Positions 1 through 12,800 of a stretch of DNA of 64,000 nucleotides are shown one piece after another (position 1 is the first letter of the stretch; each line of letters begins with the position of its first letter). The notes under the pieces were generated by a model. The model did no database searches, was not told the origin of the DNA, and saw only the letters and a list, made by a program, of their open reading frames with translations. Made by a program: the position numbers and the translations under genes. The stretch comes from Boswellia sacra (lineage: Eukaryota; Streptophyta; Magnoliopsida; Sapindales; Burseraceae), in the NCBI GenBank assembly GCA_013180625.2, contig SNVD02012237.1, positions 186,001-250,000 of the forward strand. Reading direction: 5' to 3'.

Positions 1-824
1 ATTGTAATTTTAATTTAAATAGAAAAATATTTGTATAACAAAATATATTATAAATTTAATTCATTTAAATATGTATAATTAGATAAAGAAATTATTTTTT
101 CTAAAAGAATTTGATATAAAAATAAACTAAATGATCAGAAAATAATTTTAAAAAAATATAGTAAATTATAATATAAAATTAGAAATAAATGATAAAGTTT
201 TCAAATTAAAATATTAGGCTATGTACAAATTAATTATAAATGAATTTTATAAGTATATTTAAGATAATTAGAAAGGTAATAAATAATTCAGACACTTACA
301 TTCAGATAAAAACTTAAATTTTTATTTTTTTCTCATTCAGATAAAAATGTCTTAGATTAAGTCTTATATAAAAAAAAACCATAAAAAGATTTTAAGTATG
401 AGAATATTTAAATTTTGACTTCAAACCAAAAAAACAATCAACCCCTTACAATCTTTCAACTAATTAATTTAAGCACATATATTTTCTATGACAATACTTG
501 TGCATGTGAATATTAGAAAAAAAAAATCAATTAATCTTAACTCCTCATCGTTTTTCAACTCCTACAAATAAATTAATTGATTGGATAATTACTAAAGATC
601 AAGATGAATCAGTACAGTAATGTGAAAATTAAGAACCCTGCCTTTAGGAGCTAGCTAGCTGAAACACATTATTGGTAAGAAATGGCTCTTTACGAGATTC
701 CAAACAAAAATTAAGATACATGTTGAGATGACCCAACACTCCCAAAATCAACAGCAATCGACAAACTTTAATTGATCATCATCATCAAGCAAACAAGAAA
801 ACAGGGCATGCACAACTACTATCA
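1..824 (+). promoter_or_regulatory. Upstream region of receptor kinase 1, shared with kinase 2
   Basis: AT-rich sequence with no coding signal. It aligns along its length with 12,930-13,756, which precedes the second kinase gene, so the tandem duplication included at least this much 5' DNA and probably continues left of the window. The best conserved part is about 600-824, including a shared GAGCTAGCTAGCTGAAACA-like block and a run of ATCATC triplets just before the gene. I could not assign a TATA box or a transcription start. Confidence 0.6.
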
Positions 825-858
825 ATGGCTAGCGAAAGCAGAAATCGAATCCCCTTGA
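808..858 (+). other. Upstream ORF overlapping the kinase 1 start codon
   Basis: An ATG at 808 opens a 16-codon frame that ends with TGA at 856-858. It overlaps the main ATG at 825 in a different frame. At the same place the paralogue reads ATA instead of ATG (about 13,740), so it lacks this upstream ORF. If transcription starts upstream of 808, this would be expected to lower translation of the first gene. The transcription start is not visible, so the effect is an inference. Confidence 0.4.
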
Positions 859-3800
859 GCTTTACTTTCTTCATACTCTTGATGGGGTGGTCATCTTATT
901 CCGGGACGTTAGACAAACTATTACAAGGTCAAGAGCTCAAAGATGGGGATGAGCTGGTCTCAGCTTTAGGGACCTTCAGGTTAGGATTCTTCAGCCCTCT
1001 CGCCTCGACAAATCGTTACGTAGGAATCTGGTACTTTTTGCCTACAGATTCTCAAGATGTTTACTATCACTTGGCTGATGGTTACTACCAAAAGGACAAG
1101 CCTGTGTGGGTTGCCAACCGGGACGACCCAATCTCAAATAAATCAGGAAAGCTTATAATAAATAGCGATGGCAATTTGATAATCGTACGTGATGGTGGAC
1201 AACCAATTCCAATAAGTTCACTAGTCCAGAGAAGGAGAAATACAATTGCTACTCTACTGCAATCTGGCAATCTTGTCCTACAAGAAATGAATTCAAAGCG
1301 GATTCTATGGCAAAGCTTTGATCGTCCGACTGATACACTTCTTCCGGAGATGAAACTAGGAATCAACTTGCGAACGGGGAAGGAATGGTTTATCCAGTCG
1401 TGGACTGATATTGACTCTCCTGCAAAAGGCGAATTTACTCTTCGCGTAGACCCAAATGACAGAAAGAGTCTGATCAGCTACAAGCAAGAGGACGAGTACT
1501 GGAATAGTGGGCTCTGGCTAAATGATAAGCAAAAGTTCAACTGCTCTGCAGATTCATGGGCTCTTAACCGGTACTACAACTTTAGCTACACTTCAAATAA
1601 ACAAGAAAAGTACTTCAACTATTCTGTAAGCGGAGATTCATTTCCAGTATTGAGAATCAATTTGGATGGAGCAGTCACAAACGGCAAAGGACTGTTTATT
1701 TCTTGTACGAAGTATGGAGGATGTTGGGAAGTTCATAACCAGGTGCAGGCAGCTCTCTGTAGGAGTCGTTCGCCTGACAATTACTCTGAACATTGGCTCG
1801 CCAGACGAGGGTTCATGTCAGAGGAGGGATACGAGTTCAACCAAAGTGACAACATGAACTATTCTGACTGTCAAGCCCAATGCATCAAGAATTGTTCTTG
1901 TGTTGCGTTTGCTCCAACCGCAAGTAACTTTACTGGCTGCGAGATTTGGAGCAATGGAACTAATTATATAGAGAGGTTTAAACCAAATGCACGTTTCTTA
2001 TTCCTCCTTGATGAAGCGTTTGATCGAGGTTAGTTTGCTTCACTAATGAAGGAAATTTTATAGTCCAATTTATATTAGACAAACTGACTATTAATTGATC
2101 GCCTATCTCGTTTGCATTAACTAATTCATGTAGAATTGAGCTAAAAGAAACTCAGCATACTGCATATGTGGCAGAAGCTTTTTGTTTTGCAAAATTCATA
2201 ATGCATCCAAATTTGTTCAAAATTTTCTACTTGCAAACTAGGCATGTAAAATTATTTAGAAAAAAAAAATCCTTTTGATGTGTAAGTTATTGAAGAAATT
2301 TTGGAATCAGACCCCAAAAGCTAACTTCTTATGGGAGTGACTAATTTTTTTATGAACTCCAAGAGATTCTTTAACCATCCAATGACTGAGTTAACATTAG
2401 TCACTCAAATGATTGTAAAGTGAAAATCTACAAGGATTTGACTCTTGACTATGGAATTGTTTTAGAAGATTTATTAATATTAATAATAATTATTATTATT
2501 TTTGAGGCAGAAATAGGACATTATTCGCAAGCCTAGATAATTGTTTATGACAAATTAATTGAATATTTGTTTTTAATTATCTTTGCAGTACAGCAGAAGA
2601 AACAGGGGATGCCATGGCTAGTAGTCGAGGTAGTTGGACCTTTACTGCTCGTATTTTTTACTAGCATAAGCTATCTGCTGCGGAGAAAGTACAAGGAGAA
2701 AGGTATGTAATTAAGTCGATGTACCATACTCTCGGGTAAAATTTTACTGCGAGCCCATCAGGAAAAAATAAGAAGCTAAAAAAGCCCCAATTTGAACGAT
2801 TGCTTTACATCCATATTTTGCCATCATACAAGCGTTAAGCAGCAATAGAGAACACTGCATTACATCCCAAGGATAATTAAGGAAGAATTTTAAAGGAAAT
2901 TTTTTTTCCCTCCTCGAGCAATTTTAATAGATCTTGTTAATCTATATTTTAAGAGCATCTGTTAAAAAAATCTCTTATTAAAAGAATGAATATGTTTTCG
3001 ACATTGCAAAATCAAATTTAACAGCAGTTTCTTTAAAAGGTATAAAACTCTCAATTCCTTTTCTTTATTTCTTTAAACTCCTTCTAGTAATTCTCTCACA
3101 CAACGTAACTTTTAATTTTTTTTCAAGATACTCAACCCTCTTTCAGTGCTAACTGATCAGTTACCGTTTGGAATTCCATGAGAAAACAATAATTGGGAGG
3201 TTGAGAAAATTAATATTTCCTTTTTTTTTTGTTTTTTTTCTCCTTTCTGCAGAAGAGAAGTGGTGGATGTCATTAATCTTTTCCATAGGAGTGGCTTTAC
3301 TGATAACCCCATTGTGTTACTTATTCTATTGCATATCGGGAAAACTCGAGGAAAATTGTAAGGATATTTAGTTACATGTATGATTATCAATGATCAACCA
3401 ACCAAAAAATTGAAATCTAAGCTATGTTTTCTATATATTTTCCACGCTTTATAGATAACCGAAAGAAACTATTACGGGAGCTTGCAAGTACTGTTTCACA
3501 TCACAGCACTTTCAGTATACGTAAACGGAAAATGAAAAAGAGAATGAATGAGGAGGTGAGGATTTTTAATTTTCAAGCTATTGAAGCTGCAACAAATAAT
3601 TTCTCAACTGCAAATAAGATTGGAGAGGGTGGGTTTGGGCCGGTTTATAAGGTGAGGTGTCAAGAGTTTCACTTATATATTCTAAGTGCAAAAAATTAGT
3701 AAATGATTATCATACAAAGAATTGATTTCAGGGAAAATTAGAAGATGGTCAAGTAATAGCAGTAAAGAGACTCTCAACAAAATCAAGACAAGGAATAAAG

Positions 3801-4959
3801 GAGTTCAGGAACGAAGTTAGACTCATCGCAAAACTTCAGCACACTAATCTTGTGAAGCTTTTAGGATGTTCTCTTCATGGAGAAGAAAGGCTTTTAGTCT
3901 ATGAGCATCTGCCTAACAGAAGCTTGGATTTCTTTATTTTTGGTAAGTTTATATAAACAAAATATATATGGGTCCTGTGAAAAAAATTCTAGCTGCAACT
4001 ATTCATTAATTGTTCATTTCTTCATTATACTTTGAGACAGATTCTGAAAGAAAGAAGCTATTGAATTGGAAGACACGTTTTAATGTGATTGAAGGAATTG
4101 CTCAGGGACTTCTTTATCTTCATAAATATTCAAGATTAAAAGTTATCCACAGGGACTTGAAAACCCACAACATTTTGCTTGATGACCAAATGAATCCGAG
4201 AATTTCGGATTTTGGAATGGCTAAAATTTTTGGGGTGAATAGAGGAGAGACAAATACAAAGAGAATTGTTGGAACATTGTAAGTATACATTCACAAACTA
4301 CAACCAAAACCATAGTCTTTTGTGTTTTTTCACTTGATGCGTAAATGTTATTTCCTTCAACTAATAGCAATGTTATTAAATTACTTTTCAGTGGTTATAT
4401 GTCTCCGGAGTATGTCATGAGCGGTATTGTCTCAACAAAAACTGATGTATACAGTTTTGGAGTCTTAGTACTGGAAATTGTTAGCAGCAAGAAGAATACT
4501 TGTATTTATCATCCACAACGGCCACTCAACCTTATCGGATATGTAAGCATGTGATCAAATATGGATATAATCGTTCAGAAGAGAGGAGTCTTGCATTAAT
4601 AATCTAACCTGAAACTAATTATTGGCTGTTCCAACTCACATTCTCAGGCATGGGAGCTGTGGAAAGAAAATAGAGCTTTAGCGCTAATAGACCCAGAAAT
4701 GGATGGACCAAGCTCTACTGATCAAGCACTGAGATGCATTCATGTGGCTCTCTTGTGCGTGCAAGACCAAGCAGCAGACAGACCCACCATCAGCGAGATT
4801 GTCTGCATGCTTAAGAATGAGACCAGGACCTTACCAGCGCCTAAACAACCAGCATTTTACATCAATGTTCATCCAGTCGAGTCAGAAGTTCCTGAAAATG
4901 GTCATTCAGAAAATTTGTCTGTTAATGAGGTAACAATTACAATGATTGTAGGAAGATAA
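825..4959 (+). CDS. G-type lectin S-domain receptor-like serine/threonine kinase (CES101-like), copy 1
   Basis: Eight exons reconstructed from GT-AG sites and matching phases: 825-2028, 2589-2702, 3253-3357, 3455-3651, 3732-3942, 4041-4278, 4392-4542 and 4648-4959. Together they give 844 codons including the stop. Exon 1 encodes a signal peptide (about residues 1-27), a mannose-binding B-lectin domain with [11 protein letters not shown], an S-locus glycoprotein-like stretch and a Cys-rich PAN/apple domain. No EGF module is seen, as in CES101 relatives. Exons 2 and 3 each encode one membrane segment. Exons 4-8 encode the kinase: glycine loop [10 protein letters not shown], catalytic Lys near 552, HRDLK with Asp near 649, DFG near 667, then GYMSPEY. 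All key residues are present, so it should be an active RD kinase at the plasma membrane. The start matches the paralogue's MASES. Family assignment is firm; ligand and role are unknown. Confidence 0.92.
2589..3357 (+). other. Tandem pair of transmembrane exons in kinase 1
   Basis: Exon 2589-2702 (114 nt) encodes a hydrophobic segment with [17 protein letters not shown] followed by basic residues. Exon 3253-3357 (105 nt) encodes EEKWW, then [20 protein letters not shown], then more charged residues. Both exons are multiples of three and both are flanked by phase-1 introns, so either or both can be spliced in without changing frame. Including both would cross the membrane twice and place the kinase outside the cell, so mutually exclusive use is the sensible prediction. 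This is inferred; no transcripts are available here. Confidence 0.7.
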
Positions 4960-4984
4960 ATTTTGTCTCTTTTGCTCATATTTT

Positions 4985-5088
4985 AGGTGGATAATCAAGT
5001 TTGGACTAATATATTACAATTACGACATATTAAACTGTAGAGAGGGATTTGTGAATTAAAAAAAAAAATCAAACTTGATTATCCACCT
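4985..5088. repeat. Small hairpin element (MITE-like) just after kinase 1
   Basis: The arms 4985-5003 and 5070-5088 are perfect 19-bp inverted repeats (AGGTGGATAATCAAGTTTG and its complement) around a 66-bp AT-rich loop. It lies 26 bp past the stop codon, so probably in the 3' UTR. Kinase 2 has no equivalent after its stop. It could be a tiny MITE or a transcript hairpin. No clear target duplication was seen. Confidence 0.6.
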
Positions 5089-6550
5089 GAATTTTTAACA
5101 AATCTTAAAAGTAGCTTGTTAAGTCTATAATTCTGGAGAGATGTATATGTGCACGTAATTAATGATTGTGTGGGGAGTTTATGATCATTATAAGTGTTTT
5201 CTGAAGTTTATTTATTCATACTTTAGAATTAGTAACTTGTAACAGAAGTGACAAAAGGCGCATTGTATCAATTTAACAATTATCAGAAATTGGTGCCTTT
5301 TTTTTCTTTTTTCATACGATTTTCTTGTTCTGTCAAGATTTGAAAAAATATGTATATTTCATTTGACAAAGGATGTGCATAAGCGGAGATAATAGATCAA
5401 AGTTGGTGATCACTGGTGATATAAATGGGGTTCAGTCGTAAAATTGGCCAAATGATATGGAAGAAAGGACTGGCCGTGCTCAATCAATTCACCCAACCCA
5501 CGTCGATGATGGAGACCAGTTGGAATATGATGATTGTTATAATATTGCATCACCATTAATATTTATAACTACTATGGATTTATATGTTATATTTTGAGTT
5601 TCACGTCTAAAGTTCAATGATCTAAACTAAATAAATAAGCTTCTAAGAAGTTGTCAAATTCAAAATTTTATTTTAAATGACTATTAAATCCCCAATCGTG
5701 TGTTATTTTGATCTTATGGTAAATCTATTTAAAGTCAAAATGTAGGATTGAGTTCTAAACTAAAAAAAAATCTTAGCCCATTTTAAATTAACTTAGGACA
5801 TTGAAAGAAAGTGATCAAATTAGAAATACGAATCGACTTAGAGGTCAAATAGTGCATTTATAAACCATATTAGTATACGAAACGTGAACTTGCTTATTAA
5901 TAACTCATCACAAACCATTATTTTACAGTGTAGTTTGACTAGTTACAATATCATGACGGGTGATACCAAAAACACCTGAATAAGTTCTATATGTTAATTT
6001 TGATGTTCAATCAAATGATTTCAGAGAAAACTAACAAAGTTGAACCTTAAAACTTTGTATTTTCATTATAAAAAATTAATGATCACTCTATTCAATGATT
6101 TTAAAATAATAAAAATTGATTGCTTTAGCTATATTCAATTATCTTTATGGTAAAATTACTTTTTTTCTCCGATTCAAATTTTACATATAAATATGAAAGT
6201 TTTGAGATCTTAACGTATATTCTTACAACAAATATTAAGACTACAAATTACTCAAAGTCGGTTAAATAACAAATTTAACCCAATGGATATTCCTCTTAAT
6301 TTCCAAATAAACTTTGCATGTGTAGTAATAATATATTTGAATTTTTCTAAATTTTAACAAATTTTGTTTTGTACCAATGAATTTTTAAACCGAAGAAGAG
6401 TTATAGATATGCTACACTAAACATCTACTAGTTGCTTCCTATATACATTGTTTGCATATAAATATAAATGATTTTGTGGTAAAAGGATCTATGAAATTAA
6501 CATGTTGGTGTATCACAAAAGTTCAAATTAAACTCTTTAAGTTAGTTTAC
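5089..6550. other. Intergenic AT-rich DNA
   Basis: No open frame with recognisable similarity and no inverted-repeat element were found between the end of kinase 1 and the antisense pseudogene. Confidence 0.5.
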
Positions 6551-7716
6551 CTATGGGTAAAACTTCCGCAAATATTCTGTGATTATCATACTTTCAGAGG
6601 GTATAAACATTGATTCTCTGCTAGGAATCTCACAGCCACTATTGTTATCCTTCAATGGCACCAAAGGTAACACAGGAACAATTACTGTAGCATTTGCCTT
6701 CGCAATCAGCTAAGGTCATGTTTTCCTTTTGTTTGAACTTGAACCCATTGCCAGACATAAAACCAAATGTTTCCCGGAAACTATCATACGCATCTGACCT
6801 GCAGAAGGGAATCTTCCAAATTTTGCCAAATTTTCTATATTGATAATAAAATTCACATGATGACATCAACTGCTCTCTACCATCGCTGATGACACCATTG
6901 GTATCAATTCTGAGCATTGGAAATAATATAAGAGATTCATCTATAGAATAATTGAAGTATTTTTCTGCTTCATTTGAAGTATAGCTAAATTTATAGTCAC
7001 TAATGTGCCAGTAATTGAGGCTCCCACCTAGCCAAAACCCACTACCACCATTTAATTCCCCTGGGATGTAGCCAATCAACTGGTTTGTGACATTTGGGTC
7101 CATGCGAAGGGTATATGAACCTTGATCAGGAGACTCATCTGTAATCCATGACTGGAGAAACCATTTATGCCCAGTTTGTAAGTGAATTGCCGGTTTCATC
7201 CCTGGCAGAAGTGTATCAGTTGGACAGTCGTAACTTTGCCACATCACTTGCGTAGATCTATTTGAATTTATTTCATATAGTACGAAACTGCCAGAATCCA
7301 GTAATGCAGCACTTGTATTACTCGCTTCTTGAACTGAACTTACTGGAATATTTTTTCCTTCGTTCAGTAAACATTTCAAATTACCATTCGTACTGTCTAT
7401 TGTAAGCCGCCCATATTCATCAAAGATTGGGGTTTTCCTGTTGGCAATCCACACTGGCTGAATACCGTCGTTTACAGTTCTATATAGACCTGAACGGCAC
7501 CATATTCCTACATAACGGTGATTTTGATGACGAGGGCTAACGAATCCAACCTGAATTTCCCATAAGGTGAAACCAGTTCATCCCCATCTTTGAGTGTTTT
7601 CCGTTGTAGTGATTTGTCTCCATCATCTCTCTGGGCCCCAACAAGAGGATGAGGGATGAAAAGCTCAAAATAATTTGATTTCTTCCTTTGATTGCCATTA
7701 TTAGATTTCTGAACAT
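6551..7716 (-). pseudogene. S-domain receptor-kinase pseudogene (extracellular part only)
   Basis: The - strand encodes a paralogue of the first exon of the neighbouring kinases: signal-peptide-like start (ATG at 7716 or 7698), [28 protein letters not shown], then the Cys-rich PAN region with CEGKCYSNCSCVTFGA. The longest open stretch is 6645-7454. At least three breaks are visible. A frame change follows the signal peptide near the GGGCCC run at about 7636. A base is missing in the LGF motif near 7545. A third break after CSCVTFGAIEG (about 6645) moves the CEI motif out of frame. No transmembrane or kinase exon follows on this strand. It is therefore a truncated, non-coding relic, inverted relative to the two intact genes. 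Confidence 0.85.
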
Positions 7717-8594
7717 GCTGAAATGAGTCTTGTATTCAAGTTTTTACATGCAATGAAGTCTATTATTGACTACTGATTTTAGATGCGTATGTTTCTTTAT
7801 GGAAACTTCACACCTACGCTAAATCTGAAAAGATTTATTAACTTCTGAATAGTCTAAGCCGTTATAATTCAAGTCATATCATATGAAAATTAAAAGTTCA
7901 GCATGAGACAAATGTATATCACATGTTTGGCCTAAATTTTAATCATGAATGTGAATCAATAGCTTGGGAGCAGCATGGCCTCATCATGCTCTCATGGACC
8001 ATTTTCCGTCCTGTCTTTAGGCTTTTGGGGTGTTGGGTCCACTTAAGAGCTTTTCGTGGAAATTTCGTGTGGTTAAGTCTTCTTCAGTGATGTGCTCTGC
8101 CCCATGCTAGTAATTGGTATTAATAGTGTTGGGTCCTACTTGAAAACATTTCCATGAGAACACAGTATTAAACAACCTCAAGTGTTCGCATTGTCAACCA
8201 AAAAAAAAAAGTTTTTACCAGTTTTATTTAATTTATATTTCTAATTTGGTTTATTTCGATCAACTACGACGAAATAAATATAAAAATAGGAATAATTTCT
8301 AAGGTCTCCCCATTATATCTTAAAAAGATATTATTCGAAATGTAATTTTTCTTCGTTTGAATGTGATCAATATTTGCTTGAGGCAAAAATTTATTCAATA
8401 AATTTTCAAAAAAAAAATTTCAGAAACCAAGCCTACTATTTACAGAAACTAGCCCGTGCAATTTGTCACAACCTTTATGCAGGATTGCTGGTTAGCAGAA
8501 GCAGAACTCTTTTTGATAGGGTGGAAGTGATAAGAAAATGAGAGACATATTAGTAGAAAAGGTCTCATTAGAGAATAGTTTCCTTAAAGATAAA
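7717..8594. other. Intergenic region without recognised features
   Basis: Upstream side of the antisense pseudogene. No coding similarity and no repeat boundaries were recognised. Confidence 0.4.
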
Positions 8595-9831
8595 GCACGT
8601 GTTTGGTGGTCCGTGTAGTATTGTATAAAGGGGTCTGTTTGTATAAGATTTTGTATTCGCTGTGTTTGGTTGAAAAATTAAGTGGGATAGAATTGTAAAA
8701 AAGCGCATAAGGAGCGCGTAAAGGCAGGATAATTTATCACGCGGGGACCTTGGGTTAAGGCCGCATAAGTACTGTTTGCATTTAGTTTCTCTAGCAAAAA
8801 CTCTCGCTTCTCTTTCTTCACTCTCGTTTCCCACTCCAGCCTCCCAAAATCCACAGCATCATCATCATCCGGTGAGTTCCTCTCTCAAATCTTCTTCTTA
8901 GTCCTACATATCCCTCAAAGACCTCTTCCCTTCCTCTGCCACCGTTGCCGTCAACTCCCTATCACCGCCAAATCCCGCTACGAGATCTCTTTCTCTCACT
9001 GTTAATCTTTCTTCTTCCCTTCCCTCTCCCAAAATCTCATTTCAATACAAACAAACCAAAATCTCAAACCCATCAAAAATCAAATCAAGAGGAAGAAGGT
9101 ATTAAAAAAAAAAAGAAAAAGAAAAGGACTTGGCTTGGAGAAATGGATCGGCCATGGCTGGCATGGAGAAAGAGATTGAGCATGGTTTGATCATTGGTTA
9201 ACAAATTTAAGCCAAAGGATGCTTGGCTGCTAAGCCACCAGTACATGAAATTGATTTTTAAAAAAATAAAAACAGAAGGCGACTGGCAAAAAAGAGAAGG
9301 TCTGCAACTTGAGCCAAAAAAACGAGAAGAAAGGAAAGTAGAGAGAGAGAAAAAAGAAATATTATAAAACTAAATATATTATTTAAATCAAATAAAATTT
9401 AATTAAAATAATTAATTGCAAACATTTGTATACTCATATTTAGTTAAATATTCTTCATTTTTTTATAATTAAACATTTTTAATTTATTCATATTTATTTG
9501 TTATTTTAAATATATTAATTTATCTATGCACTTAAAAATTTAATATTTCATAATTAGTTAAAATCGATGAATTTAATTTTTTTATTAAAATTTGTTAAAT
9601 ATATTTTTTAATTATTTTAATTTAATATAAAAACTTTAATTTAATATAAAAAATTTTAATGCAATCTAATTCAATCTTGGACCAAACACAGTATTGGTTA
9701 ACATTTATCCAATACAATGACAAACCAAACATAGTATACAATTTACTTATTTCCTATGTTATACAATTCAATACAATGTTATCCGCTACAGTAATAATTA
9801 TACAATCCTATACGATGTACCAAACGCAGCC
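8595..9831. mobile_element. MITE-like element with a possible captured gene fragment
   Basis: The ends form inverted repeats. The left starts GCACGTGTTTGGTGG and goes on to ATTGTATAA; the right, reverse complemented, reads GGCTGCGTTTGGTAC and also goes on to ATTGTATAA. This resembles Tourist/Harbinger-type termini, but the flanking triplets (AAA on both sides) are not the usual TWA, so the class is uncertain. The core at about 8780-9180 differs in composition from its surroundings. It is CT-rich and reads like a 5' UTR plus a short serine/proline-rich coding start (YISLKDLFPSS at about 8908-8940). That may be a fragment of a host gene picked up by the element. No complete gene is present. Confidence 0.5.
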
Positions 9832-12800
9832 AAAAAGTCTAGACATATCTCACCCGCTTATTATACTGAAAAATTATGAAATGGAGAAAAACATGATAGA
9901 AAATATTTAGCATATTCAAAAAATTATGATAAGATATATTGTTTTTATTGCAAATTATTTAATAAGAAATGTAGTAAAAGTAAATCAAATAATGAGGGAC
10001 TTAGAGATTAGGAAAAAAAAGATTCTTTTCCAAATGCTTGTATTACTTATAAAATATCATTAACAACATTAATAACAGTTACTTCAATAGAACTAATTTT
10101 TTTCTCAACTAAAATTGATAAGATCTTATCTAAGTTTAACTATGTCCCAAGAAAGAGTGAATAGATGAACTATATTGTTTACTAAAAAAGAATTATTGAA
10201 AAAACTTGAATATAAAAATTTGATTAATAATTTTACATATTAAAAGATAAGAAAAATTGATTTTATAAACTATTTTTAAAAAAATTATTTTTTTAATTAA
10301 ATATAGAAGATCCCATTTATATTTATTGCCTTAGGTTCCATGTAGCTTTGACCCAGCCAAGCTCTTATTCTTCCCTTAGAAAATCACTTATTATTGTTAA
10401 GGTAACTCTGTTGATAGGTAAATTCTCTAAGAGATCAACAATAACGAGTAACAATAATCCTGGGAGAGAAATGATGAAGATTTTTTTTTAATGGATTCAA
10501 TGTATTTTAGGTTATTTAGATAGGGTCGGGATACTTTAACTTAAATTTTTAACTTAAATCTAGACCTCAATTAATGATCATTCATCTAACTAATCCAATG
10601 GTTAAGATTAAAAGTAAAATAATTATATTTAATAATACCAACTAATCAATAATCTCAACCATTGGATTGGATTGATGAAATGAATAGTCATTAACTTAAA
10701 TTTTTTAACTTAAATCTAGACATCAATTAATGACCATTCATCTAATCAACCCAGTGGTTGAAATTAAAAGCAAAATAATTATATTTAATGATGCACTCAT
10801 CAACAATCTCAATTATTAGATTGGTGAGATGAATGGTCATTAATATATGTGTGTGTATGTATATATATATATATTAATTATCATGGTTTTGAGATATTTA
10901 CGAGGATTTGAACTCTATGTGAGGCATGTGAATATTTATCTCATATGTTTAAAACGTTTAAATATTATTCACACTTCTAATACATTAAGCAATATTAATA
11001 ATTTATGACCATAATTAGAGAAAAATAAGGAGTTAACTTTTATCGATCTATTATTAGAAATTAAAGAAATTTAGAATTTTAAATCAATATTTTAAACCCA
11101 CGTTTGGCTGATGTGACTATACAAATATACAAACGTAAATTTGATATACATATCGCATCATGGTTTACCATGTCTTTCTCGAAGAGAATGATGAGTAGAG
11201 TTGAGTGAAAACGGGTTTTTATTTTTTTTATTATTTTAGATTTTAATAGTGTTTGATTGAAAAATTTTGATGTGATGTTTGAAAAGCGCTCACCGATTAA
11301 TCATATAAACATTGGAATATCTATCTTTATGCGTGGATGATTAGTTTAACAATATTATTCTTAAAGTTGTAACACAAGGATGGATCTACGCTACTCATTT
11401 TTACAGAACTCACATATACTTTCTTGTTCCTTTATCAATAGGTATCTTATAGTGTCGGGGTTTTCTCAACATTTGCTTTCTAAAAAAAAAAAAAAAATTC
11501 CTTACCAATAACCACTTTATATCATACTTTTTTTTTATCACTGTTTGCTAGGATACATGACTTTTTTCTTTTCCATTTCCACGGCCTTTTCAATATTAAA
11601 GTTGAGTTGGATTGCATAATTCAGTCAAAAAGGGGCAACGTATAGATTGCATAATACTGGAGATACTTTCCACGCTATTAGATGTTGCTTCTATGGTTTC
11701 TGATGAAACTGTGCCACTGCCCACTGCCTCAAAACAAAACCCCAGCAGTGTTGTTAATAACTAACAAGGCTCTTGAAAGCAACTAATGGAGAAATCTTCG
11801 CATTGCGAGGTCGCAAAATGGAAATACTTGGATGAGTCTAACACATCGCACATTAGATTCCTATAAGGGAAGCATGAGTGGTTCATGAGATATTTGTGAG
11901 TGGTGAAACAATGCAAAATAATGCAGGGTATGCAGTAGTGAAATATGTTTTATTGCTTTCGTTATATTTGTAATTTTAAGTAGATTTGAAAGTAATGCTA
12001 ATTTGATATTTGTATTCTTATTTTATTATATATTTGTAATTTAACAATGAATTTCTCTCTTCTATGTAGATGTCGGCAAATGATGTTAAACCACGATAAA
12101 ATTAACTCGAGTTTTTGTAATATATTAATTTTTTTATATGTTATTAATATCAATGATATATACCTTTGTGCATCTCTTGATTCTCTTATAACAACTTTCT
12201 CATAGTCAATACACGGTTATAATATCCACTTTTTGGTTTCAATTTTCAATTCTAGTGTGTTACTCTCTCTCATTTTTCTCCGTCCGCTTTCTCAACTATG
12301 ATTCTTATTTTTCTCCGAGTCTTGTCCACTATAAACATCCAGAAATATCCAAGCATATATGTGGGGCACTCAAAATGAAAAAGCAACTAAGATACCCACT
12401 GTAACGCAAGACAAGAAACGGGTCAGACAAAGCTAATCAATCGTTCTTTTCACGGTCATATTTGAAGATGGAACCACACATCACATGAAAATCAAAAGGA
12501 ATATGTGCCAGACAGAGGGAATAAAGGTGCATAAAATTAATTGGACTTATCAAGATACATTTGAGGCGTTTTGAGTGTGTGGAGCAGATGTTGCCGGAGT
12601 GGATGTGAAGCCAAACAAGGATTAGGTGATAAGTCAGTTGTGAGCCCACATAGCTTTTGGCTATCTTTTGTCACATTCAATGTACATTATAATAATGGAG
12701 ATTCTATGTTTGTATATATAGGCTTTATAAGGAAATTAAGATTCGGCCCAAAAGTTAATAATTGTTAGGTGTGTCATGTGGGTATAAATATATAATTTGA

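Noticed and set aside
8568..9190. A host gene start at 8.8-9.2 kb
   Set aside because: The coding-like part is short and lies inside inverted-repeat ends; treated as a possible captured fragment instead.
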